Counted from the stretch's first letter, positions 8,961 through 23,842 are shown. The stretch is 64,000 nucleotides of DNA from Paralcaligenes ureilyticus (GCF_004346225.1 NZ_SMAJ01000014.1:55637-119636); one strand, 5' to 3'. Made by a program: numbers and translations. Notes: generated by a model not told the origin, from the sequence alone.

Positions 8961-10217
8961 ATGTCCTACCAGCACATCAAGGTCCCGGCAGCGGGCCAAA
9001 AAATTACGGTCAATGCCGATTTTTCGATCAACGTACCCGACGAGCCGATCATCCCCTATATCGAAGGCGATGGCACCGGAGCCGATATCACCCCCGTCAT
9101 GCTCAAAGTGGTGGACGCGGCGGTTGCAAAGGCCTATGGCGGCAAACGCAAAATTCACTGGATGGAAGTGTATGCCGGTGAAAAGTCCACCAAAATTTAC
9201 GGCCCTGATGTTTGGCTGCCTGAAGAAACCCTCGATGCCGTCAAAGATTACGTGGTATCGATCAAGGGCCCGCTCACCACGCCTGTAGGCGGTGGCATCC
9301 GTTCGCTGAACGTCGCTTTGCGCCAGCAATTGGATCTGTACGTTTGCCTGCGGCCCGTGCGCTATTTCGAAGGTGTGCCTTCGCCCGTGCGCGAACCGGA
9401 AAAAACCAATATGGTTATTTTCCGTGAAAACTCCGAAGATATTTATGCCGGTATTGAATTTGCGGCCGAATCCGAGCAGGCCAAGGCCTTGATCGAATTC
9501 CTGCAGACCAAGCTGGGCGTGAAAAAAATCCGTTTCCCGGCCACATCGGGCATTGGCGTCAAGCCCGTGTCGCGCGAAGGTACGCAGCGCCTGGTTCGCA
9601 AAGCCATGCAGTATGCCATCGACAATGACCGTCCGTCGGTCACTCTGGTGCATAAGGGCAATATCATGAAATTCACCGAAGGTGGGTTCCGCGATTGGGG
9701 CTACGAACTGGCGCAAAAAGAGTTTGGTGCGCAGCCTATCGATGGCGGCCCGTGGTGCAAATTCAAGAACCCCAAAACGGGTCGCGACATCATTGTCAAG
9801 GATGTCATCGCCGATGCCTTCCTGCAGCAAATTTTGTTGCGCCCGGCCGAGTACTCGGTGATCGCCACGCTTAACCTTAATGGCGACTATATCTCTGACG
9901 CTCTGGCCGCTCAAGTAGGCGGCATTGGTATCGCCCCGGGCGCCAACCTGTCGGATTCGGTCGCGATGTTCGAGGCGACGCACGGCACGGCGCCCAAATA
10001 TGCCGGCAAAGATTACGTTAACCCGGGTTCGGAGATTCTTTCCGCCGAAATGATGCTGCGTCATATGGGCTGGACCGAAGCGGCCGATCTGATTATCGCC
10101 AGCATGGGTAAATCGATTCTGTCGAAAAAGGTCACTTACGACTTCGCCCGCCTGCTCGAAGGCGCCACCCAGGTTTCGTGCTCGGGCTTCGGTCAGGTTT
10201 TGATCAACAACATGTAA
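8961..10217 (+). CDS. icd: NADP-dependent isocitrate dehydrogenase
   Basis: 418 residues, the usual length for the dimeric bacterial TCA-cycle enzyme. It converts isocitrate to 2-oxoglutarate and CO2 with NADPH formation in the cytoplasm. Motifs seen are [13 protein letters not shown] at the N-terminus, [12 protein letters not shown] near residue 115 (this Ser is the phosphorylation site regulated by AceK in enteric enzymes), and the metal/NADP regions [15 protein letters not shown] and [13 protein letters not shown]. The start is preceded by a purine-rich GGAG site. A -10-like TATATAAG element occurs about 45 bases upstream. Confidence 0.98.
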   Translation: MSYQHIKVPAAGQKITVNADFSINVPDEPIIPYIEGDGTGADITPVMLKVVDAAVAKAYGGKRKIHWMEVYAGEKSTKIYGPDVWLPEETLDAVKDYVVSIKGPLTTPVGGGIRSLNVALRQQLDLYVCLRPVRYFEGVPSPVREPEKTNMVIFRENSEDIYAGIEFAAESEQAKALIEFLQTKLGVKKIRFPATSGIGVKPVSREGTQRLVRKAMQYAIDNDRPSVTLVHKGNIMKFTEGGFRDWGYELAQKEFGAQPIDGGPWCKFKNPKTGRDIIVKDVIADAFLQQILLRPAEYSVIATLNLNGDYISDALAAQVGGIGIAPGANLSDSVAMFEATHGTAPKYAGKDYVNPGSEILSAEMMLRHMGWTEAADLIIASMGKSILSKKVTYDFARLLEGATQVSCSGFGQVLINNM

Positions 10218-10237
10218 TCATTGCCGCGCTCGACATT

Positions 10238-10981
10238 GTGTTCGCACGCCCGCTTCTTGCATCCTTTGTTCTATGCTTTCCCTTGTTCGCACACGCGGAT
10301 TGCACGACAAGCTTGAAGGAGTGGACCCAGACGCTGCACCCCGGCCGTGCTATCAGCACCGATTACGCCGCTTGCAAGGTCTGGCCCGAAAATCCGGCAC
10401 AAACGCTGGCTGTTTTGCCCTTGCCTCAGAAAGGCGCAACAGCGGATGCAACGGTCTACGATGTCGAGGTACTGGTGGCAGACAGCAAATCGGGGGCGAT
10501 TATTGCGCATAGCTACGAACCGTCCTCTATTACGTCGGATGCAGTCGGCTTGCAGGGTATGGCTCTCGACACGGCGCATTGGCAGCTTGCGCCTCAGGCG
10601 CTGGCTTTCGGCGTGAGGAAGAGCTACGAGGGTTCGTCGCGGGTGAACCCCTTCGCCGCGACCACGCTCAGCCTTTACGTTGTCGACGGAACCAGGCTGC
10701 GCAGGGTGCTCGCCAACCTGACAACACAGCAAAGCAATGGAGAATGGGACGGCAATTGCGCCGGCCAATTCTCCGACATCGCCCGCGTCATATCAATCGG
10801 CCCCGCCGGTCGGGGCGGTTATGCAACGCTGCAGGTCAAAGAAAAAACCGTCGATGCGACCCATGCCCAGGCCGCAGGCCAATGCGTGACGAAGAACAAA
10901 CCGTCCAGGCAGTCTAATGCGACACTGAATTACGACGGTGCGCACTACGGCGTCCCGGCCGCCTTGGCCTTCGACCAATGA
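10238..10981 (+). CDS. Exported protein of unknown function
   Basis: I do not recognise a family. Using the GTG at 10238, the product is 247 residues and begins with a convincing Sec signal (core LLASFVLCFPLF, cleavage after AHA). An ATG at 10178 lies inside icd and would destroy the signal, so I prefer the GTG. The mature part is about 225 residues and has four well-spaced cysteines (HADC, YAAC, GNCAG, GQC), suggesting disulfides in the periplasm. It sits 20 bases after icd but has no obvious functional link to it. Confidence 0.72.
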   Translation: MFARPLLASFVLCFPLFAHADCTTSLKEWTQTLHPGRAISTDYAACKVWPENPAQTLAVLPLPQKGATADATVYDVEVLVADSKSGAIIAHSYEPSSITSDAVGLQGMALDTAHWQLAPQALAFGVRKSYEGSSRVNPFAATTLSLYVVDGTRLRRVLANLTTQQSNGEWDGNCAGQFSDIARVISIGPAGRGGYATLQVKEKTVDATHAQAAGQCVTKNKPSRQSNATLNYDGAHYGVPAALAFDQ

Positions 10982-11018
10982 CTGTTTTGGTCTTCGGGCA
11001 ATAGGGTGTTTTGCATAG

Positions 11019-11153
11019 ATGACAGGCACAAGGCCTGTCGCTACAAACTTCGCGGATATCTAAATGTAGCGGCACCCCTTGTGGGTGCCATTTTCGTTAA
11101 TAATAGGTGGGCTGGCGCCGAGGCGCACAAGCGAGCGCAAGGGTCGCTCTACG
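11019..11153. repeat. REP-like inverted pair plus a diverged arm
   Basis: Leftward arm 11019-11046 uses the stem GACAGGC/GCCTGTC with the standard loop. Rightward arm 11065-11090 uses GGCACCC/GGGTGCC. A diverged arm with CTCTAC flank and stem GAGCG/CGCTC lies at 11132-11153. The 246-base space between the exported-protein gene and the acyl-CoA dehydrogenase holds nothing else I can identify. Confidence 0.85.
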
Positions 11154-11227
11154 TATTTACGGTCATAATTGCGACTGTGTTTACGACTCTACTTCCCCCT
11201 GCGCCCATTCTTTTCGAGGCACCAAAA

Positions 11228-12394
11228 ATGGATTTTTCCTTCACCCCCGAACAAGACGCCATACGCGCCGCGATAGCGAAAATCTGCGAACAATTCGACG
11301 ACCAGTACTGGCTTGAGAAAGATCGGGACGGCGGGTTTCCGCATGATTTGCATCAGGCCCTGGCGCGCGACGGCTGGCTGGGCATCTGCATCCCCGAGCA
11401 ATATGGCGGGGCGGGGCTGGGGATTACGGAAGCGGCCATCATGATGCAAACGATCAGCCAGTCGGGCGCGGGGCTGACTGGCGCTTCGGCCGTGCACATG
11501 AATATTTTCGGATTGAATCCGGTGGTGCAGTTTGGCTCCGAAGAACAGAAGCAGCGGATGCTACCGCCGCTGGTTCAGGGGCGCGAGAAGGCGTGTTTTG
11601 CCGTGACCGAGCCCAACACGGGTTTAAATACGACCGAGCTGAAAACGAAAGCGGAGCGCCATGGCGATCATTATTTATTAAGTGGCGCCAAGGTCTGGAT
11701 TTCAACTGCCCAGGTAGCCGAGAAAATGCTTATTCTGGCGCGCACCACGCCTCTTGAACAGGTCAAGAAACATACCGATGGGCTAAGCCTTTTCTATACC
11801 GACCTGGATCGCCGCCACGTCCGGGTGCAGGAAATAGAGAAAATGGGGCGCAAGGCGGTGGACTCCAACGAGTTGTTCATCGATGGCTTGAAGGTGCCTA
11901 CGGCCGATCGGATTGGCGAGGAGGGCAAAGGATTCCACTATATTCTGCATGGGATGAATGCCGAGCGGATTTTGATCGCTTCCGAGGCCGTGGGGCTTGG
12001 GCGCGTCGCCCTGCAGCGTGCGACCGACTACGCCAAAGAGCGCATCGTGTTCGGCCGCCCGATTGGGAAGAACCAGGGGATCCAGCATCCGCTCGCGGCA
12101 TGCTGGATGGAGCTTGAAGCGGCCAGCCTGATGGTGTTCCACGCCGCGTCGCTCTACGATCGCGGCGAGCCTTGCGGCGCCCAGGCCAACGCAGCCAAGT
12201 ATCTGGCGGGCGAGGCGGGTTTCAACGCCTGCCAGACGGCGGTCATGACGCATGGCGGCTTCGGCTATGCCAAGGAATATCATGTCGAGCGCTATTTGCG
12301 GGAGGTGCTGATCCCGCGCATTGCGCCGGTCAGCCCGCAGCTGGTGTTGTGCTATATCGCGGAAAAAGTGCTTGGTTTGCCGAAATCGTACTAG
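11228..12394 (+). CDS. Acyl-CoA dehydrogenase
   Basis: 388 residues, FAD-dependent acyl-CoA dehydrogenase fold: an N-terminal helical domain, beta domain with CFAVTEPNTG and AKVWISTA, and C-terminal helical domain with FGRPIGKNQ. The start at 11228 fits MDFSFTPEQ; an upstream in-frame extension runs through a REP element and is not real coding. The usual catalytic Glu near the C-terminus (the EGT motif) is absent (IPRIAPVSPQ instead). A Glu is present at the isovaleryl-CoA dehydrogenase-type position in helix G (NAERI). Role: alpha,beta-dehydrogenation of an acyl-CoA; substrate unknown. It is paired with the next gene. Confidence 0.93.
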   Translation: MDFSFTPEQDAIRAAIAKICEQFDDQYWLEKDRDGGFPHDLHQALARDGWLGICIPEQYGGAGLGITEAAIMMQTISQSGAGLTGASAVHMNIFGLNPVVQFGSEEQKQRMLPPLVQGREKACFAVTEPNTGLNTTELKTKAERHGDHYLLSGAKVWISTAQVAEKMLILARTTPLEQVKKHTDGLSLFYTDLDRRHVRVQEIEKMGRKAVDSNELFIDGLKVPTADRIGEEGKGFHYILHGMNAERILIASEAVGLGRVALQRATDYAKERIVFGRPIGKNQGIQHPLAACWMELEAASLMVFHAASLYDRGEPCGAQANAAKYLAGEAGFNACQTAVMTHGGFGYAKEYHVERYLREVLIPRIAPVSPQLVLCYIAEKVLGLPKSY

Positions 12395-12418
12395 GCATGC
12401 CGTTTAAAGGATAACGCC

Positions 12419-13579
12419 ATGAATTTCACCCTGACTCACGAGCAGCAGCAGTTGCGCGAAGCGGCGCGCAAGTTTGCCGCAGGATCATTGCGTGACGTGG
12501 CGCGGCAAGTCGAAGAAGACGACGAACCCGTATCACGCGACTGGGTCAAAAAATTTGCCGCCGTGGGTTTTCTGGGCATCAACATTAAAGAGCAGTACGG
12601 CGGGCAGGGGTTGAGCCATCTTGATGCGGTGCTGGTTTTGGAAGAAGTCGCCAAAATATCGCCGGCAGTCGCCTTTCCAATTTTTGAGTCCTGTTTTGGC
12701 CCCATGCTGGCGATCCAGCATTTTGCCGGTGAAGAACTCAAGCAACGCGTCATCCCCAAAGTGTGCGCCGGAGAATGGATTGTGGCCGTCAGCATGTCCG
12801 AGCCTGACGCAGGCAGCGCGCTCACCGATCTGAAAACCCGGGCGGTCGTCCTCGGCGATAAACTGATCATCAATGGCCAAAAGCGCTGGTGCTCGGGCGC
12901 CGGCCATTCAGATGCCTATGTGGTCTATTGTCGCCTTTCAGACGAACCCGGTGCCAAAAGTATTGGTGCGGTCTATGTGGAAAAAGGAAGCCCTGGCTTG
13001 ACGTTCGGAAAACGCGAGCGTTTGATGGGTTTTCGCGGCATTGCCAGCGCTGATATGTATTTTGATAACGTCGAAGTGCCGTTGGCTCATCTGATCGTTC
13101 CGGCGGGCGGTTTCAAGAAACTAATGGAAGCCTTCGATCTGGAGCGTTGCGGCAACGCCACCATGAGCCTGGCGCTGGCTGCCGGAGCGCTGGAATATGT
13201 ACTCGATTATGTGCAGGAACGCCAGCAGTTCGGCAAACCGATAGTCGAATTTCAGGCGGTGCAGATCAAGTTGGCTGAAATGGCGATGCGGGTAGATGCG
13301 GCACGCTTGCTGCTTTATCGGGCAGTCATCAATGCCCAGGAGGGCTTGCCGTCGGCCAAGGAGAGTTCCATGGCCAAATGCTTTGCCAATGAGATGGTGC
13401 GCGAAGTATGCGGATCGGCGTTGCAGCTGATGGGTGGCTATGGTTACAACAAGGAGTATCCGATGGAACAGCGCTTGCGCGATGCGTGGGGCTGGGGCAT
13501 CGCCGGAGGTGCTATCGATATCCAGAAAATTAATATTGCATCGGCCCTGGTCGACAAGCGATTCGATCAGCGCCGCTGA
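12419..13579 (+). CDS. Acyl-CoA dehydrogenase
   Basis: 386 residues, second acyl-CoA dehydrogenase, 24 bases after the first and probably co-transcribed. FAD-binding motifs VSMSEPDAGSALTDL and KRWCSGAGHSDAY are clear, as is FGKPIVEFQAVQ. As in its neighbour, the C-terminal EGT glutamate is replaced (GIAGGAIDIQ). A Glu in DLERCGN aligns with the alternative catalytic position known from isovaleryl- and long-chain acyl-CoA dehydrogenases. The two may act on different substrates or as partners; no electron-transfer flavoprotein genes are nearby. Confidence 0.93.
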   Translation: MNFTLTHEQQQLREAARKFAAGSLRDVARQVEEDDEPVSRDWVKKFAAVGFLGINIKEQYGGQGLSHLDAVLVLEEVAKISPAVAFPIFESCFGPMLAIQHFAGEELKQRVIPKVCAGEWIVAVSMSEPDAGSALTDLKTRAVVLGDKLIINGQKRWCSGAGHSDAYVVYCRLSDEPGAKSIGAVYVEKGSPGLTFGKRERLMGFRGIASADMYFDNVEVPLAHLIVPAGGFKKLMEAFDLERCGNATMSLALAAGALEYVLDYVQERQQFGKPIVEFQAVQIKLAEMAMRVDAARLLLYRAVINAQEGLPSAKESSMAKCFANEMVREVCGSALQLMGGYGYNKEYPMEQRLRDAWGWGIAGGAIDIQKINIASALVDKRFDQRR

Positions 13580-13754
13580 AAAATGTGGGCCGCGCCATCA
13601 GGCCTGAGCAAAAAAGCTCCAACCAAGTGTATTCCCTAAGTGTTCCAGCGTGGAAGTTCGTGCACAATGCTTGGCATGCAGGTGAGGAGACAAAGCCCTG
13701 CATGGGCAGCCGATCAAACGGTGCATTACAAAGCAGGTCCCCAAAAAAAGTATA

Positions 13755-13790
13755 AATGACAAACGCCGACAGCATTGCTGTCGGCGTTTG

Positions 13791-13795
<5 letters not shown>
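13755..13795 (-). terminator. Palindromic terminator of trxB-smr
   Basis: A near-perfect 41-base palindrome whose core is CGCCGACAGC/GCTGTCGGCG. It overlaps the smr stop codon. On the minus strand a seven-T run follows after a short AT stretch, so it should end smr transcription. It may also act for the convergent acyl-CoA dehydrogenase transcript. Confidence 0.75.
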
Positions 13796-17793
<3,998 letters not shown>

Positions 17794-17804
<11 letters not shown>

Positions 17805-18414
17805 ACATTTTTTGGCCGCCGTGTTGTTGGCGGCGAGCCCGGTGCTGGCCTGGTCGGCCGATGCGCCGACGCAATTGCGGCAGTTCGTGGCCAAGGTGGC
17901 GTCTGCTACGGGCGAATTCACTCAGCAAACCCTGGGCCAGCAGGGCCAGGCCAAGCCGCCGCAGTCAGGCGTGTTCTCGTTCCAGCGTCCTGGCCATTTT
18001 AAATGGCAGGTGCAAAAACCCTATGCACAACTGATCGTGTCCGACGGCACGAAAGTATTGCAATACGATCCCGATTTAAGCCAGGTCACCGAGCGCACGG
18101 TCGATAAGGCCATCGGCGCTTCTCCGGCGGCCATCCTGTTTGGCTCGGGCTCGCTGGACGACGCTTTTATCGTCAGCGCCCAGCCTGATCGCGACGGCTT
18201 GCAATGGCTGCGCGCCGTGCCGCGCGACACGGGCGCCGGGTTCGCCTATGCCGACATCGGTTTTAAAAACGATATGCCAGCGCGTCTGGAACTGAAGGAT
18301 TCGTTTGGCCAAACCACGCGCATTGATTTAAGCCATATGGTGGCCAACCCCAAACTTCCGGCCGGCGAATTTACGTTTGTTCCACCGAAAGGCACCGATG
18401 TCGTCAAGATGTGA
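17794..18414 (+). CDS. lolA: Outer-membrane lipoprotein carrier protein LolA
   Basis: 206 residues with a Sec signal ([18 protein letters not shown]). The mature protein has the LolA pattern: [11 protein letters not shown], then [28 protein letters not shown]. It ferries lipoproteins from the LolCDE complex across the periplasm to LolB. The chosen start at 17794 overlaps the ftsK end by 11 bases; an earlier in-frame Met lies well inside ftsK and would bury the signal. It probably serves the several lipoproteins encoded in this window. Confidence 0.95.
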
Positions 18415-19757
18415 TGCCTATGGCGACTAGCCAGGACCTTTTCAATCTCCCCGGCGGGACAGCGGCCAACGCTCCGTTGGCCGAGCGCTTGCGCCCCAAG
18501 ACACTCGACGAGGTGGCGGGCCAGGTTCATCTGCTGGGTCCCGGCAAGCCCTTGCGCGTAGCGTTCGAGTCGGGCCGGCCCCACTCCATGATTTTCTGGG
18601 GACCGCCCGGGGTTGGAAAAACCACGCTGGCTCGCTTGATGGCGGCGGGATTCGATGCTCAGTTTTTGGCAATGTCGGCCGTTCTGGGCGGAGTCAAAGA
18701 TATACGCGAGGCCGTTGTGGCGGCACAGGTGGCGCAAGGCCAGGGCCGGCGCACGATTCTGTTTGTCGACGAGGTGCATCGCTTCAACAAGGCGCAGCAG
18801 GACGCGTTTTTGCCCTATGTCGAAAGCGGGCTGTTCACGTTCATCGGGGCCACCACCGAAAACCCGTCCTTCGAAGTCAATTCGGCGCTGTTGTCGCGTG
18901 CTCGCGTGTACGTGCTCGAGTCGCTCGGCGTCGCCGAGTTGCAAGAGTTGTTGCGACGCGCGATGGCCATGATCAACGCGGCGCTGCCCGAGTCCGAGAC
19001 ACTGCAGTTCGATGAATCGGCGCAAGCGCAACTGGCTGCCTGGGCCGATGGCGATGCGCGGCGGCTGATCAATGCCGTCGAGGTCGTGGCCGAGTCGGCA
19101 CGCGGTGCCGCGCGCCGTGTCATTGATTCGGAATGGCTCGAAACCTCTCTTTCGCAGAATTTGCGGCGCTTCGATAAGGGCGGCGATGCGTTTTACGATC
19201 AAATCAGCGCCTTGCATAAATCGGTGCGCGGTTCGGATCCCGACGCCTCGCTGTATTGGTTTGCCCGCATGCTCGATGGCGGCGCCGACCCGCGCTATTT
19301 ATCGCGCCGCATTGTGCGCATGGCCGTCGAAGACATTGGCCTGGCCGACCCCAGGGCCACTGAAATTGCTCTTAACGGCGCCGATATCTACGAACGGCTG
19401 GGTTCGCCCGAGGGCGAGCTGGCGCTGGCCCAGGCCGTGGTCTATCTGGCCTGTGCAGCCAAGTCCAATGCCCTGTATACCGCCTACAAAGCGGCACGTG
19501 CCTATGCCCAGGAAAACGGCAGCGCGCCCGTGCCGCTGCACTTGCGCAATGCGCCCACCAAGCTCATGAAGCAACTGGGCCATGGGCAAGCCTATCGCTA
19601 TGCGCACGACGAACCGCACGGCTATTCGGCAGGCGAACACTATTTTCCCGATGGACTGAAGGCCAAATTCTATCGCCCCACCGACCGCGGCCTGGAAGGT
19701 AAAATTGCCGAGAAGCTGGCCTTTCTTAGAAAGCTGGATGACGAGGCCAAGAGTTGA
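18414..19757 (+). CDS. rarA: Replication-associated recombination protein RarA (MgsA)
   Basis: 447 residues, AAA+ clamp-loader-like ATPase. Walker A is [13 protein letters not shown], Walker B is [11 protein letters not shown], followed by [18 protein letters not shown]. The C-terminal tetramerisation region ([31 protein letters not shown]) is complete. It acts at stalled replication forks with RecA and SSB. The ATG at 18414 overlaps the lolA stop (TGATG), a coupled start; ATG 18420 is an alternative. It is part of the conserved ftsK-lolA-rarA-serS group. Confidence 0.95.
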   Translation: MPMATSQDLFNLPGGTAANAPLAERLRPKTLDEVAGQVHLLGPGKPLRVAFESGRPHSMIFWGPPGVGKTTLARLMAAGFDAQFLAMSAVLGGVKDIREAVVAAQVAQGQGRRTILFVDEVHRFNKAQQDAFLPYVESGLFTFIGATTENPSFEVNSALLSRARVYVLESLGVAELQELLRRAMAMINAALPESETLQFDESAQAQLAAWADGDARRLINAVEVVAESARGAARRVIDSEWLETSLSQNLRRFDKGGDAFYDQISALHKSVRGSDPDASLYWFARMLDGGADPRYLSRRIVRMAVEDIGLADPRATEIALNGADIYERLGSPEGELALAQAVVYLACAAKSNALYTAYKAARAYAQENGSAPVPLHLRNAPTKLMKQLGHGQAYRYAHDEPHGYSAGEHYFPDGLKAKFYRPTDRGLEGKIAEKLAFLRKLDDEAKS

Positions 19758-19776
19758 TCTTGGTTATCAACGATTT

Positions 19777-19847
19777 TGGCAGCCACAAGGGCTGCCGCTA
19801 CAGAAACGTACCCGTGAATCATGTAGCGGCACCCCTTGTGGGTGCCA
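19777..19847. repeat. REP-like inverted pair (mixed stem types)
   Basis: Leftward arm 19777-19802 has stem GGCAGCC/GGCTGCC. Rightward arm 19822-19847 has stem GGCACCC/GGGTGCC. The spacer is GAAACGTACCCGTGAATCA. It lies between rarA and serS. Confidence 0.9.
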
Positions 19848-19895
19848 TGCCTGCCGGCGCCTATCTTATCAGTGCCACCCCATTTTTTTTCTTAA

Positions 19896-21266
<1,371 letters not shown>

Positions 21267-21278
21267 CTCTAAAAAAAA

Positions 21279-21380
21279 TGGCAGCCACAAGGGCTGCCGC
21301 TACAAAAACCGACCCGTGAATCATGTAGCGGCACCCCTTGTGGGTGCCATAAAATGTAGTGGCAGCTCTTGTGGCTGCCA
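21279..21380. repeat. REP-like cluster of three arms
   Basis: Leftward arm 21279-21304 (GGCAGCC type), rightward arm 21324-21349 (GGCACCC type) and a second rightward arm 21355-21380 (GGCAGCT/GGCTGCC). The first two form a BIME with spacer containing CGACCCGTGAATCA. Confidence 0.9.
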
Positions 21381-21408
21381 AAAAAAGAGCCACACTAAGT
21401 GGCTCTTT
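21381..21408 (-). terminator. Rho-independent terminator
   Basis: Stem AAAGAGCCAC/GTGGCTCTTT with five-base loop. On the minus strand the stem is followed by a T run (TTTTTTT), so it should end transcription of the exported protein gene at 21437-21748. Confidence 0.8.
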
Positions 21409-21436
21409 GCTATTCATAGCGTGCTATGAAGGCAAG

Positions 21437-21748
21437 TTAATCGTCGTGGTCGCCATGGTCGCCGTGGTGTTTCCAGTGTCCGCGGCCGCGTTCGCCGCGC
21501 CAGTCGCGACGTTCGTAATGGCCGTCGCGATAGTAGCGAGGAGCGTAACCATATACCGGCGTATAAACGCGCTCGGGCACCACTACGACTCTGGGGGGTT
21601 CTACATAACTTACCGGTGGATAGTATTCGGGCACTCCATATACCAAACCTGGAATACCTATGGAAATGCCTACATCCACGCGAGCCATGGCAGCGCTTGA
21701 TCCGAGTAGAGCCAAGGTTGCGGCACCTGCCAGTAGTAGTCGTTTCAT
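21437..21748 (-). CDS. Small exported His/Tyr/Arg-rich protein, copy A
   Basis: 103 residues with a Sec signal (MKRLLLAGAATLALLGSSAAMA). The mature start is RVDVGISIGIPG. The middle is rich in Pro, Val and Tyr, and the C-terminal third is full of Arg, His, Gly and Asp (GHWKHHGDHGDHDD). It is a clear paralogue of the gene at 23254-23571, identical or nearly so over the signal and RVDVGISIG. Function unknown; the His-rich end could bind metal ions, which is inference. I chose the Met at 21748 because it starts the signal peptide. Confidence 0.8.
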   Translation of the reverse strand: MKRLLLAGAATLALLGSSAAMARVDVGISIGIPGLVYGVPEYYPPVSYVEPPRVVVVPERVYTPVYGYAPRYYRDGHYERRDWRGERGRGHWKHHGDHGDHDD

Positions 21749-21955
21749 ATTTTGCTCCTGCACTTTTAACGCGATGCCCCATTGTCGGCCAAATGGAGGG
21801 GGGCAACGTAAGCGAGCGGCCTAATACGCGTCGAAACGCAACTGTTTCGGCCGCTTTCGCAGGCGCTATAACATTTGTTTACATTTGTGTGGCGTGGAGG
21901 CCACCGTATTTTGGGTGACCTCAAAGTTACAGGAGTGCGTACTTTCAGTTGCGAG

Positions 21956-22339
21956 CTACTGAATAGGGGTATCCATAACCGTCAGTGTCAGCTTGGTTAG
22001 TTTGGATGCCTTGTCGTACTCCATTGCCGCCGTCCGGCTAGCTATCAGTTTTTGCCGATGACTGGTGAATGTATAGCTATAAAACTGTTGCGAGGCGCCG
22101 TCGGAACTGTTCGTCGTGGTTTGCGGCTCACCTAGCGCTTGAATAATGGCCGCCTTATCCGTCCCGATAGGGAACATTCTTGTCAAACTTTCCTGAGTGG
22201 CCGTTGCTAACTGTACCGTTCCGGCTTGTTTGTCTGCGAGGGCATTGCCGGGCTGGGTGGCAATCGTCTCGAATATCGCGTTGCAGCCGGTTAGGGCGAT
22301 ACATGCGCATAGTGCACTGATCGTTGTCCGCAGTTTCAT
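21956..22339 (-). CDS. Small lipoprotein, copy B
   Basis: 127 residues with a type II signal ending in lipobox LTGC (SALCACIALTGCN). The mature part contains GNALADKQAG and MFPIGTDKAAIIQALGEPQTT, resembling the short SmpA/BamE-like pattern (G..K..V...LG.P) of small envelope lipoproteins. It is a paralogue of the adjacent lipoprotein at 22404-22796: both share ALADK, the ATxES..MFP motif and the Q.Y.Y.FTS stretch. Probably an outer-membrane lipoprotein; exact role unknown. Confidence 0.8.
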   Translation of the reverse strand: MKLRTTISALCACIALTGCNAIFETIATQPGNALADKQAGTVQLATATQESLTRMFPIGTDKAAIIQALGEPQTTTNSSDGASQQFYSYTFTSHRQKLIASRTAAMEYDKASKLTKLTLTVMDTPIQ

Positions 22340-22403
22340 TTGTATGTCCAATATGTTGCTGAAAGTTCCGGCCCTTCTCAAGCTAATGGGAAGGGCCGTT
22401 TAA

Positions 22404-22796
22404 TTACCACGTACTTTTCGAGGTGCTGAAATCCACCCTGGTCAACAAATTGGCCTTGTCATATTGCATAACAACGGTCTGCGACTGGACCACCTTGCGC
22501 TGGTAGCTGGTGAAGGAGTACGTGTACACCTGTGACGATGTCCCATTCGAGCTTGTCGACGAAGACATAGGGGTGCCCAGCTGTTGCATGACGACGGCTT
22601 TCGATGTCCCTTTGGGGAACATGGTGTTTACACTCTCTTCCGTTGCGGACGCTAAAAGCGGCGAACCGGTACCCTTGTCCGCCAAAGCGCCGCCTGGCGC
22701 GTACATATTGGCTTCGCTGTAACCCGAATAGAATGGGATGCAGCCGCTCAATGTGGTGCTTGCCAGGATAATCGCTGCCGATATTTTCAGTTTCAT
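22404..22796 (-). CDS. Small lipoprotein, copy B'
   Basis: 130 residues, lipobox LSGC (IILASTTLSGCIP). The mature part has GGALADKGTGSPLLASATEES and MFPKGTSKAVVMQQLGTP, paralleling the neighbouring lipoprotein B through its whole length. The BamE-like G..K..V...LG.P pattern suggests an envelope role. The two genes lie head to tail 64 bases apart and are a recent or maintained tandem duplication. Upstream DNA (22800-22980) is AT-rich and may carry the promoter. Confidence 0.82.
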   Translation of the reverse strand: MKLKISAAIILASTTLSGCIPFYSGYSEANMYAPGGALADKGTGSPLLASATEESVNTMFPKGTSKAVVMQQLGTPMSSSTSSNGTSSQVYTYSFTSYQRKVVQSQTVVMQYDKANLLTRVDFSTSKSTW

Positions 22797-22979
22797 TTTG
22801 TCCCCTTTTGGTTAATTTGCAAAAATATATCAGCAAAACGTTCAGATTTATGTAAGTTTTATGGGATTGATTCATGTCGTCGCGGAATAACCACATGAAT
22901 AAAATAGGTATGGTGTTTTTCGACCTTTTCGTGCAGTACTGGATCGCGCTTGTTTTCAACGGTCCGGAAGCGTGGACGA

Positions 22980-23109
22980 TGGTAGCCACAAGGGCCGCCG
23001 CTACAAAAAAATAGCAGCCACAAGGGCTGCTGCTACAAAAAAAGCCGCGAGGGCTGCTGCTACGAAAACCTACCCGTGAATCATGTAGCGGCACCCCTTG
23101 TGGGTGCCA
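22980..23109. repeat. REP-like cluster of four arms
   Basis: Leftward arms at about 22980-23005 (degenerate), 23012-23037 (stem AGCAGCC/GGCTGCT, another compensated variant) and 23042-23064 (degenerate), then a rightward GGCACCC arm at 23084-23109. This is the largest cluster in the window. Confidence 0.85.
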
Positions 23110-23253
23110 TAACCCCACGCCTTCTGCAAATCGGCAATGCATCGCAAGCGCAAAAAAAGGCCGTGCATGCACGGCCTTGCTCAAAGTTCGGATTAAACGC
23201 TAAGCAGCGGGGTCCGAATTGCTCATCTACTTGCTCAAACTTGTCAGAGCCTC

Positions 23254-23571
23254 TTAGCGGCGATAATCGTGACCATGGCCGCGATGGTTCTTCCAGTGGC
23301 CACGGCCGTGGCCGCGACGATATCCACGGTACTCGACAAAGCCCTCACGGTAGTAGCGTGGGCCATAACCATATACAGGTACTGGTGCGTAGATCGGCCC
23401 CGGCACCACAACCACCGGCGGTGGGGCGACATAGACTGGCGGATAGTAAGCGGGCCCGCCGAACACAACCCCGGGGACTCCGATGGAAATCCCGACATCG
23501 ACGCGAGCCATGGCCGCGCTGGAACCGAGTAAAGCCACGGCTGCGATACCTGCCAATAACAGTCGTTTCAT
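23254..23571 (-). CDS. Small exported His/Tyr/Arg-rich protein, copy A'
   Basis: 105 residues with a Sec signal (MKRLLLAGIAAVALLGSSAAMA) and mature start RVDVGISIGVPG. A Pro/Val/Tyr-rich middle and an Arg/Gly/His-rich tail follow (GHGRGHWKNHRGHGHDYRR). It is a paralogue of copy A at 21437-21748. Similarity extends upstream of the start codon into the promoter region: GCAA.CGTAAGC, AATACGC and an AGGCG block are shared. Function unknown. Confidence 0.8.
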   Translation of the reverse strand: MKRLLLAGIAAVALLGSSAAMARVDVGISIGVPGVVFGGPAYYPPVYVAPPPVVVVPGPIYAPVPVYGYGPRYYREGFVEYRGYRRGHGRGHWKNHRGHGHDYRR

Positions 23572-23798
23572 ATTCACACCTGCTCGTTTAAGTTAGTGAA
23601 GCCATTGTCGGCTATTTTTCAGGTGCAAACGTAAGCTGGGTTGTCCAATACGCATCAAAAAGCAACTTTTCGGTTCTTTCAGGCGTATTTGTTACATCCG
23701 TTTGCGCCTGCTGCTTTTTATGCCGTCGGTTCCGCGCCACACAGCGCCCCTGTGCTAACCACAATCGTCGCCCGAATGGCTACTGGATGATGACACTG

Positions 23799-23826
23799 CG
23801 TAGGGGGCGACCCTTGTGGTCGCCCG
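23799..23826 (+). repeat. REP-like single arm, GGGCGACC type
   Basis: GTAG followed by stem GGGCGACC/GGTCGCCC around loop CTTGT. It lies 17 bases from the end of the higB-like fragment. Confidence 0.9.
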
Positions 23827-23842
23827 TTTGCGCCATTCCATT

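Noticed and set aside
8922..10064. 380-codon open frame antisense to icd
   Set aside because: Same antisense-shadow effect; icd on the plus strand is full-length and conserved.
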